DNA of 64,000 nt from NCBI RefSeq assembly GCF_024721315.2, contig NZ_JANFAK020000003.1:1-64000 (forward strand), in the 5' to 3' direction. This DNA comes from Streptomyces sp. Isolate_45 (GTDB taxonomy: Bacteria; Actinomycetota; Actinomycetes; Streptomycetales; Streptomycetaceae). Shown here in pieces: positions 33,127 to 40,778 of the stretch. The first letter of the stretch is position 1. The number at the start of each line of letters is the position of its first letter. Under the pieces are notes generated by a model. That model did not search any database. It was not told where the DNA came from and saw only the letters and a program-made list of their open reading frames with translations. The position numbers and the translations under genes are program-made.

Positions 33127-34508
33127 GAGGCGCCGGCCGCCCGCCCGGCCGCCTCCCGCGCGGCGGGTACGGAGATTCCCAGATGGTCGCGCAGGGTGCT
33201 GCCCTCGTACTCGGAGCGGAAGACGCCGCGCTCCTGGAGCAGCGGCACGACCGTGTCGGCGAACACGTCCAGGCCACCGGGGGTGATGTGCGGGACCAGG
33301 ATGAACCCGTCGGCGGCGTCCTGCTGCACCAGGGAGTCGATCTGCCCCGCCACCGTGGCGGGGGAGCCGACGAACGTCTGACGGGCCGTGGTCGCGATCA
33401 CGAGCTCGCGGATCGACAGGTTCTTCGCCTCGGCGAGCTCCCGCCACTGCCGTGCGGTGGCGAGGGGATCACGGAACTGCCGTACGCTCGCCCGCCCCAG
33501 GGCGATGGTGTTCTCCCCGGTCTCCGGGTCGACGTCGGGCAGCGGGCCGTCGGGGTCGTAGCCGGACAGGTCCCGGTTCCACACGTGCTCCAGGTACTTG
33601 ATCGCCGTCTGCCCGCTGACCTGGAGTCGGCGGACCTCGTGGGCGCTCTCGTGGGCCTCGGCGTCGGTGTCGCCGAGCACGAAGGTGGCGGCGGGAAGGA
33701 TCTTCAACTGATCAGCGGTGCGGCCGTACTTGGCCAGCCGTCCCTTGACGTCGGCGTAGAACTCCCGGCCCTCGTCCAGGGTCCCGTACCGGCCGAAGAT
33801 CGCGTCCGCCCCGGAGGCCGCGAACTCGCGCCCCTCCTCGGAGTCACCGGCCTGGAAGACGACGGGCCGGCCCTGCGGGCTGCGCGGCACGTTGAACCGG
33901 CCCTCGATGTCGAAGTGCTGCCCCCGGTGGGCGAAGGCCCCGGCGCGGGCGTCCCGCAGGAAGGTGCCCGTCGCGGGATCCGCCGCGATCTCCGAGCCGT
34001 CCCAGGAGTCGAACAGCTCGATCGCCGTCGACAGGAACTCCCGGGCCCGCGAGTACCGTTCCTCGCGCGGCAGGAAGCCGCCGCGCCGGAAGTTCTCCCC
34101 GGTGAAGGCGTCCCAGGAGGTGACCACGTTCCACGCGGCGCGCCCCTCGGAGAGGTGGTCGAGGGAAGCGAACTGGCGGGCCACCTCGTACGGCTCGTTG
34201 AAGGTCGAGTTGATCGTCCCGGTCAGTCCGAGCCGGTCGGTGACGGCCGCGAGGGCCGCCAGCACGGTGAACGTGTCCGGGCGTCCCACTACGTCCAAGT
34301 CGTATATCTCGCCGCCCTGTTCACGCAGACGCAGTCCCTCGGCGAGGAAGAGGAAGTCGAACTTGGCGCGCTCGGCGGTGCGGGCGAAGTGGACGAACGA
34401 GTCGAAGTCGATGTGGCTGCCCGCCGCCGGGTCGCTCCAGACGGTGGTGTTGTTGACACCGGGGAAGTGGGCCGCGAGGTGGATCTGCTTGAGCGGCTTG
34501 GTGCTCAT
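33123..34508 (-). CDS. NtaA/SnaA/DszA-family FMN-dependent monooxygenase
   Basis: 461 residues, the usual length of the NtaA/DszA group (about 430-460). Diagnostic stretches are 'KFDFLFLAEGLRL', 'TGTINSTFNEPYEVARQFASLDHLS', in part, 'GRAAWNVVTSWDAFTGENFRRGGFL' and 'PVVFQAGDSEEGREFAA'. These enzymes cleave C-N or C-S bonds with FMNH2 and oxygen. AAGGA precedes the ATG. No flavin reductase is encoded in the operon, so reduced flavin must come from elsewhere. Confidence 0.92.
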   Translation of the reverse strand: MSTKPLKQIHLAAHFPGVNNTTVWSDPAAGSHIDFDSFVHFARTAERAKFDFLFLAEGLRLREQGGEIYDLDVVGRPDTFTVLAALAAVTDRLGLTGTINSTFNEPYEVARQFASLDHLSEGRAAWNVVTSWDAFTGENFRRGGFLPREERYSRAREFLSTAIELFDSWDGSEIAADPATGTFLRDARAGAFAHRGQHFDIEGRFNVPRSPQGRPVVFQAGDSEEGREFAASGADAIFGRYGTLDEGREFYADVKGRLAKYGRTADQLKILPAATFVLGDTDAEAHESAHEVRRLQVSGQTAIKYLEHVWNRDLSGYDPDGPLPDVDPETGENTIALGRASVRQFRDPLATARQWRELAEAKNLSIRELVIATTARQTFVGSPATVAGQIDSLVQQDAADGFILVPHITPGGLDVFADTVVPLLQERGVFRSEYEGSTLRDHLGISVPAAREAAGRAAGAS

Positions 34509-34533
34509 GGTTCGTCCTTCCGGATGGTTCGCG

Positions 34534-35748
34534 TCAGGCGGCGGGGCCGGGCGTCGCGTAGCGGTTGGCCGGGTGCCGGTCCAGGCCGAGCAGCCCGCGC
34601 AGGGTGTCCGCCCCGTACGCGGTGCGGAACAGGCCGCGCCGTTGGAGCTCGGGCACCAGCCCCCGGGTGATGGCGGGCAGGTCGTGCGCGATGACGGCCG
34701 GGTGCAGCCGGAAGCCCGACAGGCCCGCTGTCCGCCGCTCCTCCAACAGGTCGGCCAGCCCGCCGGGGCTCCCGGTGAACACCTCGGCGTGCCCCTCGTC
34801 CGGGCCGCCCGCGAGCGCGTCGAGGCGTTCCCGGCGGCCGGTCGCCGCCGGCCCGTCCTCGTCCAGGAACACGATCAGCTCACCGAACAGGTGCGGGGAC
34901 CGCGCACCGAGCCCGGCCGCGTCCTGGGCCCGCCGCACCGCCTCCACGGCGGCCACGGCCTCCCCGAGGCCGCGGGCGGCCAGGTATCCGACGTCCGCGG
35001 ACCGGGCCACCAGGCGGTACGCGGCCCCGACGTCGCCCGGCGCCACGACCGCGCTCACCACGGGTTGCCCCTGCGGCGGGCGCGGGGTGATCGAGGGGCC
35101 CCGGACACGGAAGTGCCGGCCCTCGAAGTCGACGTGGTGCAGCTTGGCGCGGTCCACGAACCGACCGGTGGCCACGTCACGGATCTCCGCGTCGTCCTCC
35201 CAGCTGTCCCACAGCCGCCGGACCACCTCGACGTGGTCGGCCGCCTCCTCGTACAGCTCCGCCGCGGACGGCACAGCCGCACGACGGCCGAAGTGCCGCT
35301 CCTCGTGGGGCAGTCCGGACACCTGGACGTGCACGCCCGCCCGGCCCCGGCTGACGTGGTCGAGGGTGGCGACGGCCTTGGAGATGTGGAACGGCTCGGT
35401 GTGGGTGGTGGTGACGCTCGGCACCAGGCCCAGGTGTCGGGTCAGGGGGGCGACCCGGGCCGCGATCAGCACGGCGTCGAGCCGGCCGCGGACGCGGTCC
35501 GTACGCCCGTCGGGGCCGTCGGGCGCGGACGACTGGAGGGCGAGCCCGTCCTCGAAGGTGACGAAGTCCAGCAGTCCGGCCTCGGCCTCGGCGACGATTC
35601 CGGCCCAGTGCCGGGCAGTGAAGAGGGCTTCCGGCCGGGCCCCCGGCTCGCGCCAGGCGGCAGGATGCCGGCCCGCGCCGTCGAGCGCCACGGCGAGGTG
35701 CAGGGGCCCGGAAGTGGTGGGATCGGTACGTGACGGGAATTCGGACAC
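34534..35748 (-). CDS. LLM-class (NtaA-like) flavin-dependent oxidoreductase
   Basis: 404 residues from GTG; an ATG 6 bp upstream is out of frame. 'EAGLLDFVTFEDGLALQ', 'RLDAVLIAARVAPLTRHLGLVPS', 'TEPFHISKAVATLDHVSRGRAG' and 'GQPVVSAVVAPGDVGAAYRLVA' align with the NtaA/DszA group although it is shorter. It is the first gene of the four-monooxygenase unit. The 194-bp gap upstream contains an inverted repeat and a motif shared with the promoter of the ABC transporter genes. Confidence 0.88.
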   Translation of the reverse strand: MSEFPSRTDPTTSGPLHLAVALDGAGRHPAAWREPGARPEALFTARHWAGIVAEAEAGLLDFVTFEDGLALQSSAPDGPDGRTDRVRGRLDAVLIAARVAPLTRHLGLVPSVTTTHTEPFHISKAVATLDHVSRGRAGVHVQVSGLPHEERHFGRRAAVPSAAELYEEAADHVEVVRRLWDSWEDDAEIRDVATGRFVDRAKLHHVDFEGRHFRVRGPSITPRPPQGQPVVSAVVAPGDVGAAYRLVARSADVGYLAARGLGEAVAAVEAVRRAQDAAGLGARSPHLFGELIVFLDEDGPAATGRRERLDALAGGPDEGHAEVFTGSPGGLADLLEERRTAGLSGFRLHPAVIAHDLPAITRGLVPELQRRGLFRTAYGADTLRGLLGLDRHPANRYATPGPAA

Positions 35749-35854
35749 GTCGGCATGCGCCTTCCTGATGGGCGGGCGGGAATGGACGGAGCGGGATCGC
35801 GAATTCGGCCCGTCGGCAACTTCTCCGAAACGCTACGACCGATGGGGGGAGCAT

Positions 35855-35890
35855 GCAATTACCGCCGTATGAAAAGAACTTGGCGGCGGT
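35855..35890. promoter_or_regulatory. candidate regulator-binding site upstream of the monooxygenase genes
   Basis: GCAATTACCGCCGTA (35855-35869) shares GCAATT and CCGCCGTA with 38959-38976, differing by a 3-nt insertion. In addition ACCGCCG (35861-35867) is inverted as CGGCGGT (35884-35890), with TTAC/GTAA continuations. A classic -10/-35 pair is not clear here. Confidence 0.5.
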
Positions 35891-35942
35891 GTAACACCTC
35901 CCGAAAACTTCCTGCGCCCCGCCCGCCCAGCCCGCCCCGCGC

Positions 35943-36959
35943 TCAGGAGTTCGTCGTGGGCAGTCCGGGCGGGTTGACCTCCGAGGTGGGCACCGCCTCG
36001 TTCGACAGGTTCCACGTGCCGAGGAGCTGCCCGTACTGGCCGTTCTTGATCAGGTGGTTGATGGCCTCCGACACCGGACCGGCCAGCCCGCTGTCCTTCT
36101 TCGCCGTCGCGGCGATCAGCCCCTGGAGCGAGTCGCCCGCTCCGGAGAACGAACCCGCGTTGCGCGTCGGGGCGTTGGTGCCCGCAGTCTGGGTGATGTG
36201 GTACGAGATCGACGGGTTCGGCCCGAAGTTGAGGTCGATCTTCTTGCCGCTCAGCGCCAGATTGACGCTGTTGGAGTCAGGAAAGTACTTGACCGTCAGG
36301 TCCTTGCCCTCGGAGCGGAGCTTGTTCTGCCACTCCAGCAGGATCTTCTCCTGGTTGGTGCCCGAGCTGACCGCCACCGTCCTGCCCGCGAGGTTGCGGT
36401 AGTCGCCGGCGAAGTTCCAGGTGTTCTCCTTCAACGCCTCGAAGGCGAGGTTGTCCTGCCGGTAGGAGGCGAACTCGTACTTCTTCTTGCGTTCCTCGGT
36501 GACCGTGACGTTCGTGAAGGCCACGTCGACCTTGCCGCTGTCGATGCCGACGAAGAGGTTCTCCCACGTGGAGTTCTTCACCACCGGCTTCAGCCCCAGC
36601 GTCGAGGCGACGAGGCGGCCGAGATCCGGCTCCGCGCCCGTGAGGGTCTTCTGATCGGTGCCGACGTAGGCGAGCGGCGGGTAGCCGGCAGGGAGGGCCC
36701 CGACCCCGATGATCAGCTCGCCGCGTTCGCGCACGGCCTTAGGCAGCCGCGCGCGCAGTGCCTCGACGACCGGTGCGGACAGTTCGGCCGGCTGGGCCGC
36801 ACCGTTGGAGACGGCGCCCACGGTGACCTTGCCCGGCGTCGCGCCGGTGGCCTCCGCGTCACCGCCGCACGCGGTGAGTCCACCGGCGAGGGCGGCGGTG
36901 ACGACCGCCGTGCCGAGACCGCGGACGAGTCCGGTGCGCATGATGGAGGGGCGTCGCAT
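35943..36959 (-). CDS. amino-acid-type ABC transporter substrate-binding lipoprotein
   Basis: 338 residues; AAAGGA precedes the ATG. The signal ends in lipobox LTAC. The mature protein belongs to the SBP_bac_3 (polar amino acid) fold: 'GELIIGVGALPAGYPPLAYV', 'LTGAEPDLGRLVASTLGLKP', 'WENLFVGIDSGKVDVAFTNV' and 'GRTVAVSSGTNQEKILLEWQ'. It lies downstream of the ATPase and permease of the same importer. In B. subtilis, similar importers next to luciferase-type monooxygenases carry S-substituted cysteines; by analogy an organosulfur amino acid is a reasonable substrate, but this is inference. Confidence 0.9.
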   Translation of the reverse strand: MRRPSIMRTGLVRGLGTAVVTAALAGGLTACGGDAEATGATPGKVTVGAVSNGAAQPAELSAPVVEALRARLPKAVRERGELIIGVGALPAGYPPLAYVGTDQKTLTGAEPDLGRLVASTLGLKPVVKNSTWENLFVGIDSGKVDVAFTNVTVTEERKKKYEFASYRQDNLAFEALKENTWNFAGDYRNLAGRTVAVSSGTNQEKILLEWQNKLRSEGKDLTVKYFPDSNSVNLALSGKKIDLNFGPNPSISYHITQTAGTNAPTRNAGSFSGAGDSLQGLIAATAKKDSGLAGPVSEAINHLIKNGQYGQLLGTWNLSNEAVPTSEVNPPGLPTTNS

Positions 36960-37051
36960 GGTGATCCTTTTCGAGTGTTCGGTGAGCCGAAGGAGGGACG
37001 GACGGGACGGGAAGGGCGGTACGGGAGTGGCGGTACGGGTGGGGCAGGAAC

Positions 37052-37843
37052 TCAGAGCACCTTGCTGAGGAACTCCCGGGTCCGCGGGTGTGCGGGACGG
37101 TCCAGGACCCGTGCGGGCGGGCCCTGTTCGACGATGCGGCCCTCGTGGAGGAAGACGACCTCGTCGGCCACCTCCCGGGCGAAGCCGATCTCGTGCGTCA
37201 CGATCACGAGGGTGGTGCCACCGGTGGCCAGGTCCTTGATGACGGACAGCACCTCGCCCACCAGCTCGGGGTCGAGCGCGGAGGTGGGTTCGTCGAAGAG
37301 GATGACGCCCGGCCGCAGGGCCAGGGCCCGGGCGATGGCGACCCGCTGCTGCTGGCCGCCGGACAACTGCCGCGGGTAGGCGCCGGTCCGGTCGCCGAGG
37401 CCGACGCGCTCCAGCAACTCGCGTGCCTGGGCCCGGGCCTGGGGCCGGCGCAACCTGCCCGTCGCGACCGGCGCGGCGGCGACGTTGTCCAGCACGGTCA
37501 GGTGCGGGAAGAGGTTGAAGTTCTGGAAGACGAAACCGATCCGGCTGCGCTGGGCCAGGATCGCCCGCTTCCGCAGCTCCTTGAGCCGGTCGCCGTGCCG
37601 CTCCACCCCGATCAGCTCGCCACCGACGCTGACGTGCCCGGACTCGGGCTTCTCCAGGTGGTTCAGGACCCGCAGCAGGGTGGACTTGCCGGAACCCGAA
37701 CGGCCCAGCACCACGGTGACGGTGCCCGGGGCGATGGTCAGGTCCACCCCGTCCAGGACCCGTCGGCCACCGAACGACTTGTGCACGCCGCGCACCTCGA
37801 TCGCCGGGGGCCGTCCGGTGGGGGCGATGCCGGCAGTGCTCAT
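37052..37843 (-). CDS. polar amino-acid-type ABC transporter ATP-binding protein
   Basis: 263 residues; ATG overlaps the permease stop (ATGA) and GAGGAG lies 8 nt before it. Walker A 'GRSGSGKSTLLRVLN', Q-loop 'FVFQNFNLFPHLTVLDN', signature 'LSGGQQQRVAIARAL', Walker B 'VILFDEPTSALDPE' and H-loop 'VTHEIGFA'. The FNLFPHLT context and C-terminal 'HPRTREFLSKVL' are characteristic of the GlnQ/HisP/TcyC group. Confidence 0.93.
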   Translation of the reverse strand: MSTAGIAPTGRPPAIEVRGVHKSFGGRRVLDGVDLTIAPGTVTVVLGRSGSGKSTLLRVLNHLEKPESGHVSVGGELIGVERHGDRLKELRKRAILAQRSRIGFVFQNFNLFPHLTVLDNVAAAPVATGRLRRPQARAQARELLERVGLGDRTGAYPRQLSGGQQQRVAIARALALRPGVILFDEPTSALDPELVGEVLSVIKDLATGGTTLVIVTHEIGFAREVADEVVFLHEGRIVEQGPPARVLDRPAHPRTREFLSKVL

Positions 37844-38805
37844 CGGGCCGTCTCCTCGCGCAGGCGGGTCCGCAGGTCCGACAGGCCCGCGCGGGCCCGT
37901 TGGAGGGGGGTGGGCGGGACGGTGCGCAGTGCCCCGCGGGCGTAGTGCCGCTCCACGTAGAACTGCACGACGGAGACCAGGCTGGTCAGGATCACGTACC
38001 AGACCGTCGCCACGAGCAGGAGCGGCACGACGTCCCCCGGATAGGTGCTGGACAGGCTCTGCACCGTGCCGAACAGGTCGAGCAGCGACACGTAGAACAC
38101 CAGCGAGGTGGCCTTGAGCAGCCCGATCAGCTGGTTGACGTACGAGGGCACGATCGAGCGGAGCGCCTGCGGGAACACGATCCGGGCGAACTGGTAGCGC
38201 CCGGGCAGGCCCAGGGCCGCCGCGGCCTCGTGCTGGCCCTGGTCGACGGAGAGCACACCGGCCCGGACGATCTCGGCCGCGTAGGCGGCCTCGCACAGGC
38301 TGAGGCCGATCACCGCGACGACGAGGTCGGTGGCGAGCCGCGACTCGTCGAAGGTGAGGAAGGCGGGCCCGAAGGGCACCCCGAGGCTCAGGGTGGGGTA
38401 GAGGGCGCTGAGGTTGTAGAGGAAGAGCAGGACGACGATCAGCGGCACGGAGCGGAACAGCCAGATGTACGTCCAACTCACGGACCGCAGCACCGGATTG
38501 TCCGAGAGCCGACCGAGGGCGAGCAGGACGCCGCCGGCCAGACCGAGTACGGCGCTGTACGCGGTCACCTGCAAGGTGATGAGCAGCCCGTCCAGGACGG
38601 CGGGGCGCAGGAACCAGTAGGCGAACCGGTCCCATTGGTAGAAGGGGTTGGCGACCAGTCCGTGCGCCGCCTGGGCGACCAGCACCAGGACGACGACGGC
38701 CGTGACCCACCGTCCCGGCCGACGGAGCGGGAGGACCCGCTCGGTCGGGCCGGGTGGCCCGGAGGGGCCGGACGGCGGCGCGGGGAGGAGCAGTGATTCG
38801 GTCAA
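37840..38805 (-). CDS. polar amino-acid-type ABC transporter permease
   Basis: 321 residues from TTG at 38805, chosen because GGAG lies 5 nt before it; a GTG two codons upstream would overlap that site. An N-terminal Pro-rich tail and one TM helix precede the canonical domain starting 'GLLITLQVTAYSAVLGLAGG'. The EAA loop is 'EAAAALGLPGRYQFARIVFPQ', and 'LLKATSLVFYVSLLDLFG' is typical of His/Glu/Cys permeases. It is the first gene of the operon. A single permease gene means a homodimeric channel is likely. Confidence 0.9.
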   Translation of the reverse strand: MTESLLLPAPPSGPSGPPGPTERVLPLRRPGRWVTAVVVLVLVAQAAHGLVANPFYQWDRFAYWFLRPAVLDGLLITLQVTAYSAVLGLAGGVLLALGRLSDNPVLRSVSWTYIWLFRSVPLIVVLLFLYNLSALYPTLSLGVPFGPAFLTFDESRLATDLVVAVIGLSLCEAAYAAEIVRAGVLSVDQGQHEAAAALGLPGRYQFARIVFPQALRSIVPSYVNQLIGLLKATSLVFYVSLLDLFGTVQSLSSTYPGDVVPLLLVATVWYVILTSLVSVVQFYVERHYARGALRTVPPTPLQRARAGLSDLRTRLREETAR

Positions 38806-38894
38806 GGACACTCCAGCAGCTTCGACGGGCGAGAAATCGAAAAGCAGCCGTCATGCCGGACGGGAGAGGCCGCTGATGTCGTTATCTGCGGCGT

Positions 38895-38924
38895 AAGTTA
38901 GGCGCCCCCGAGAAAGGGTGTCAA
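38895..38924 (-). promoter_or_regulatory. promoter of the ABC importer/monooxygenase operon
   Basis: On the minus strand TTGACA (38924-38919) and TAACTT (38900-38895) are 18 bp apart, a near-consensus vegetative promoter. Predicted start is near 38888, giving a leader of about 80 nt before the permease TTG. Confidence 0.7.
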
Positions 38925-38958
38925 TGGCTCTTGATATCGAGGCGCCGTTGAACGTGCG

Positions 38959-38976
38959 GCAATTTCATCCGCCGTA
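38959..38976. promoter_or_regulatory. candidate regulator-binding site upstream of the ABC importer promoter
   Basis: GCAATTTCATCCGCCGTA, centred about 80 bp upstream of the predicted start, repeats the GCAATT and CCGCCGTA blocks seen before the monooxygenase genes at 35855-35869. Confidence 0.45.
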
Positions 38977-39108
38977 CACATAGAGCGTGTTCGTGAAATA
39001 AAACCGCGCCCGGAGACGTGCCGCCGGCCCGTCGGGCAGTGGCCGCCGGCCGGAGCGGACGACCCGCCGGCGCGCATCAGCGGGCCCCGCGGGGGCACAC
39101 GCGGGGGC

Positions 39109-39258
39109 ATGAGGAAACGGAAGCGGATCTCGTTGGAGGAAATCGGTGCGCGGCTCGGGCCGGCGCTGCCCGCGTTCCAAGGAGCGGTGCTCGCCTCGGT
39201 CCTGCGCAACCGCAGGCCCGTCCCGAAGACCGGGCCGGCCGTACGGAGGCCGGCATGA
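39109..39258 (+). CDS. small basic hypothetical protein (49 aa)
   Basis: ATG preceded by GCGGGGGC. The product is short, basic and helical: it starts 'MRKRKRISLEEIGARLG' and continues 'PALPAFQGAVLASVLRNRRP'. Its stop overlaps the ATG of a second tiny reading frame (ATGATG), a coupling that supports both being translated. No family is recognised. Codon use is typical of the genome (G/C in third position). Confidence 0.45.
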   Translation: MRKRKRISLEEIGARLGPALPAFQGAVLASVLRNRRPVPKTGPAVRRPA

Positions 39259-39338
39259 TGCCCGCCTGGGTCCACGTGGCGGTGATGGCGGCGGCCCTGC
39301 TCGTCCTGGGCTTCAACCTGTCGAAGGGCCGCCGGTAG
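39255..39338 (+). CDS. 27-residue single-helix membrane peptide
   Basis: Starts at the ATG overlapping the previous stop. The sequence 'MPAWVHVAVMAAALLVLGFN' forms one TM helix and ends with 'LSKGRR', so the C-terminus should be cytoplasmic. Such tiny membrane peptides are usually missed in annotation; existence rests on coupling and composition only. Confidence 0.4.
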   Translation: MMPAWVHVAVMAAALLVLGFNLSKGRR

Positions 39339-39445
39339 GTTCCGGTCGTCGCCCCGCCGAACACCGCGCCGACGGGTTCCCGTCCGCCGAAGACCCTCGA
39401 CCGGCGGGCCCTACGGCCCGGTCGCCGGTCCGGGCGTGGCCGCCG

Positions 39446-40030
39446 TCAGCTTCCGCCGCGGAAGTCCCAGGCCTCGATGTCCCGGTAGTGGATCGGTCCG
39501 GGGCCGCGGCCGATGTTGCTGCCGACCAGGTGCAGGCGTGCGGCGGGCCAGTCGCGGCCGGTGAAGTCGGCGAGGCCGGCGGCGGCCCCCACCGCGCAGG
39601 AGGGCTCGTTGCGGCGGGCGCGGGCCAGCGTCAGATGCGGGCGCAGCGGTCGGTCCTCGAAGGGGATCCCGCACTCCTTGACCACCGCCCGGACGTCGCT
39701 CGCGAGCAGGTGCAGGTTTTCGAGGTCCCCGTCGATGCCGCTCCACAGCACTCGGTCGTCGAAGTGGCCGCCGCCGCGCAGGGCCAGCCGTACGGGGGCG
39801 CGCCGCGCGGCCAGCTCCGCGAGCGGCGGGCGGAGCAGGGGGACGGTCGCGACCGGGAGCTCCCCGAGGAACGCGAGCGTGACGTGCCAGTCCTCGATGC
39901 GGTTCCAGCGCATGCGCGGGTACGCCTCGTAGGCGGGGCGCAGTTCCCGCGCGAGCTCGTCCTTCGCGTCGTCGGGCGGGGCGAGCGCGATGAATATCCG
40001 AACGGTGGCGGGCTGGGTCTGTGCGTTCAC
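39446..40030 (-). CDS. thpR: RNA 2',3'-cyclic phosphodiesterase (2H phosphoesterase)
   Basis: 194 residues from GTG. It starts 'MNAQTQPATVRIFIALAPPDD' (in part), and the two H-x-T motifs that define 2H phosphoesterases are His49-Val-Thr51 ('DWHVTLAFLG') and His132-Leu-Thr134 ('RPHLTLAR'). Spacing and length match ThpR/LigT, which opens 2',3'-cyclic phosphates on RNA ends. It lies about 90 bp downstream of the CGNR gene on the same strand and may be cotranscribed with it. Confidence 0.92.
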   Translation of the reverse strand: MNAQTQPATVRIFIALAPPDDAKDELARELRPAYEAYPRMRWNRIEDWHVTLAFLGELPVATVPLLRPPLAELAARRAPVRLALRGGGHFDDRVLWSGIDGDLENLHLLASDVRAVVKECGIPFEDRPLRPHLTLARARRNEPSCAVGAAAGLADFTGRDWPAARLHLVGSNIGRGPGPIHYRDIEAWDFRGGS

Positions 40031-40121
40031 ATTGCACTTCGTACCGTGCGAGGGCCCGCCGCGTCACCTTCGGCCCCGCACGGGGCGTCGTGCGCGCCGC
40101 GCGTCGGCCGCGCGCACGCGC

Positions 40122-40697
40122 TCATCCGGCCTCCTTGCGGGCACGGAAGGCGGCCGCCTTCGTACGGTTCTGGCAGGCGGTGGAACAGAACTGGCGGGTG
40201 CCGTTGCGGGAGGTGTCGACGTACACGCGGTCGCAGCGATCGGCCCGGCACACGCCGAGCCGGCCGGCGAGACCGCCGCCCACGGCCAGCGCGAGCGCGG
40301 TGGCGCAACTGGCGCTGCTCCCGGCCGCGAACGAGTCACCGGCGCCGTGGAAGTGCATCTGCCAGGGCTCGTCCCCGCGCCGGTCCAGCCGGGGGCGGGC
40401 TCCGGTGTCGCGCAGGAGGGCGTTCACGGCCGCGGCCGCGTCGTCCAACCTGCCGTCGTCCACGGCCCGGAAGACCTCCCGCATGCGGGTCGCCGTGTCG
40501 ACGAGGTACTCCGCCTGCGCGGCGTCGATGTCGCGCGGCAGTGACGCGGCGGTGTGCGAGATCGCCGTGTCGATCGCGCCGGGAAGTTCCTCCCCGCGGG
40601 GGGCGGTGTAGGGGCGGCCGTGCGCCTCCCCGTCGGTCAACGTGTTCACGAGCGATGCGGCCTGTTCCAGCAGTACCCCTACGTGACTGTCGAACAT
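40122..40697 (-). CDS. CGNR zinc-finger protein (ABATE domain regulator)
   Basis: 191 residues from ATG; a GTG directly before it (40700) is also possible. The N-terminal 'FDSHVGVLLEQAASLVNTLT' begins the putative stress-induced ABATE domain. The C-terminal CGNR finger reads 'GVCRADRCDRVYVDTSRNGT' then 'QFCSTACQNRTKAAAFRARK', with four Cys and the conserved Asn. These proteins are thought to be DNA-binding regulators. It is divergent from an MFS exporter gene with an inverted repeat between them. Confidence 0.9.
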   Translation of the reverse strand: MFDSHVGVLLEQAASLVNTLTDGEAHGRPYTAPRGEELPGAIDTAISHTAASLPRDIDAAQAEYLVDTATRMREVFRAVDDGRLDDAAAAVNALLRDTGARPRLDRRGDEPWQMHFHGAGDSFAAGSSASCATALALAVGGGLAGRLGVCRADRCDRVYVDTSRNGTRQFCSTACQNRTKAAAFRARKEAG

Positions 40698-40700
40698 CAC

Positions 40701-40743
40701 TTGACCAGTCACTCCCTTCGTGGCTAGCGTAGGTGACTGACAA
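40701..40743. promoter_or_regulatory. inverted repeat between the CGNR and MFS genes
   Basis: TTGACCAGTCAC (40701-40712) faces GTGACTGACAA (40733-40743); the cores CAGTCAC and GTGACTG match exactly and the flanks mostly. A further ACAGT(T)AC lies at 40755-40762. Likely operator for one or both divergent genes. Confidence 0.5.
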
Positions 40744-40778
40744 TACTTGATTCGACAGTTACGCGAGGGGTGGCGTCC

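Noticed and set aside
37052..38854. 600-codon frame spanning the importer ATPase and the opposite frame of the permease gene
   Set aside because: The N-terminal half is non-protein-like; the ATPase has its own ATG and GAGGAG at 37843, and the permease is well supported in another frame.
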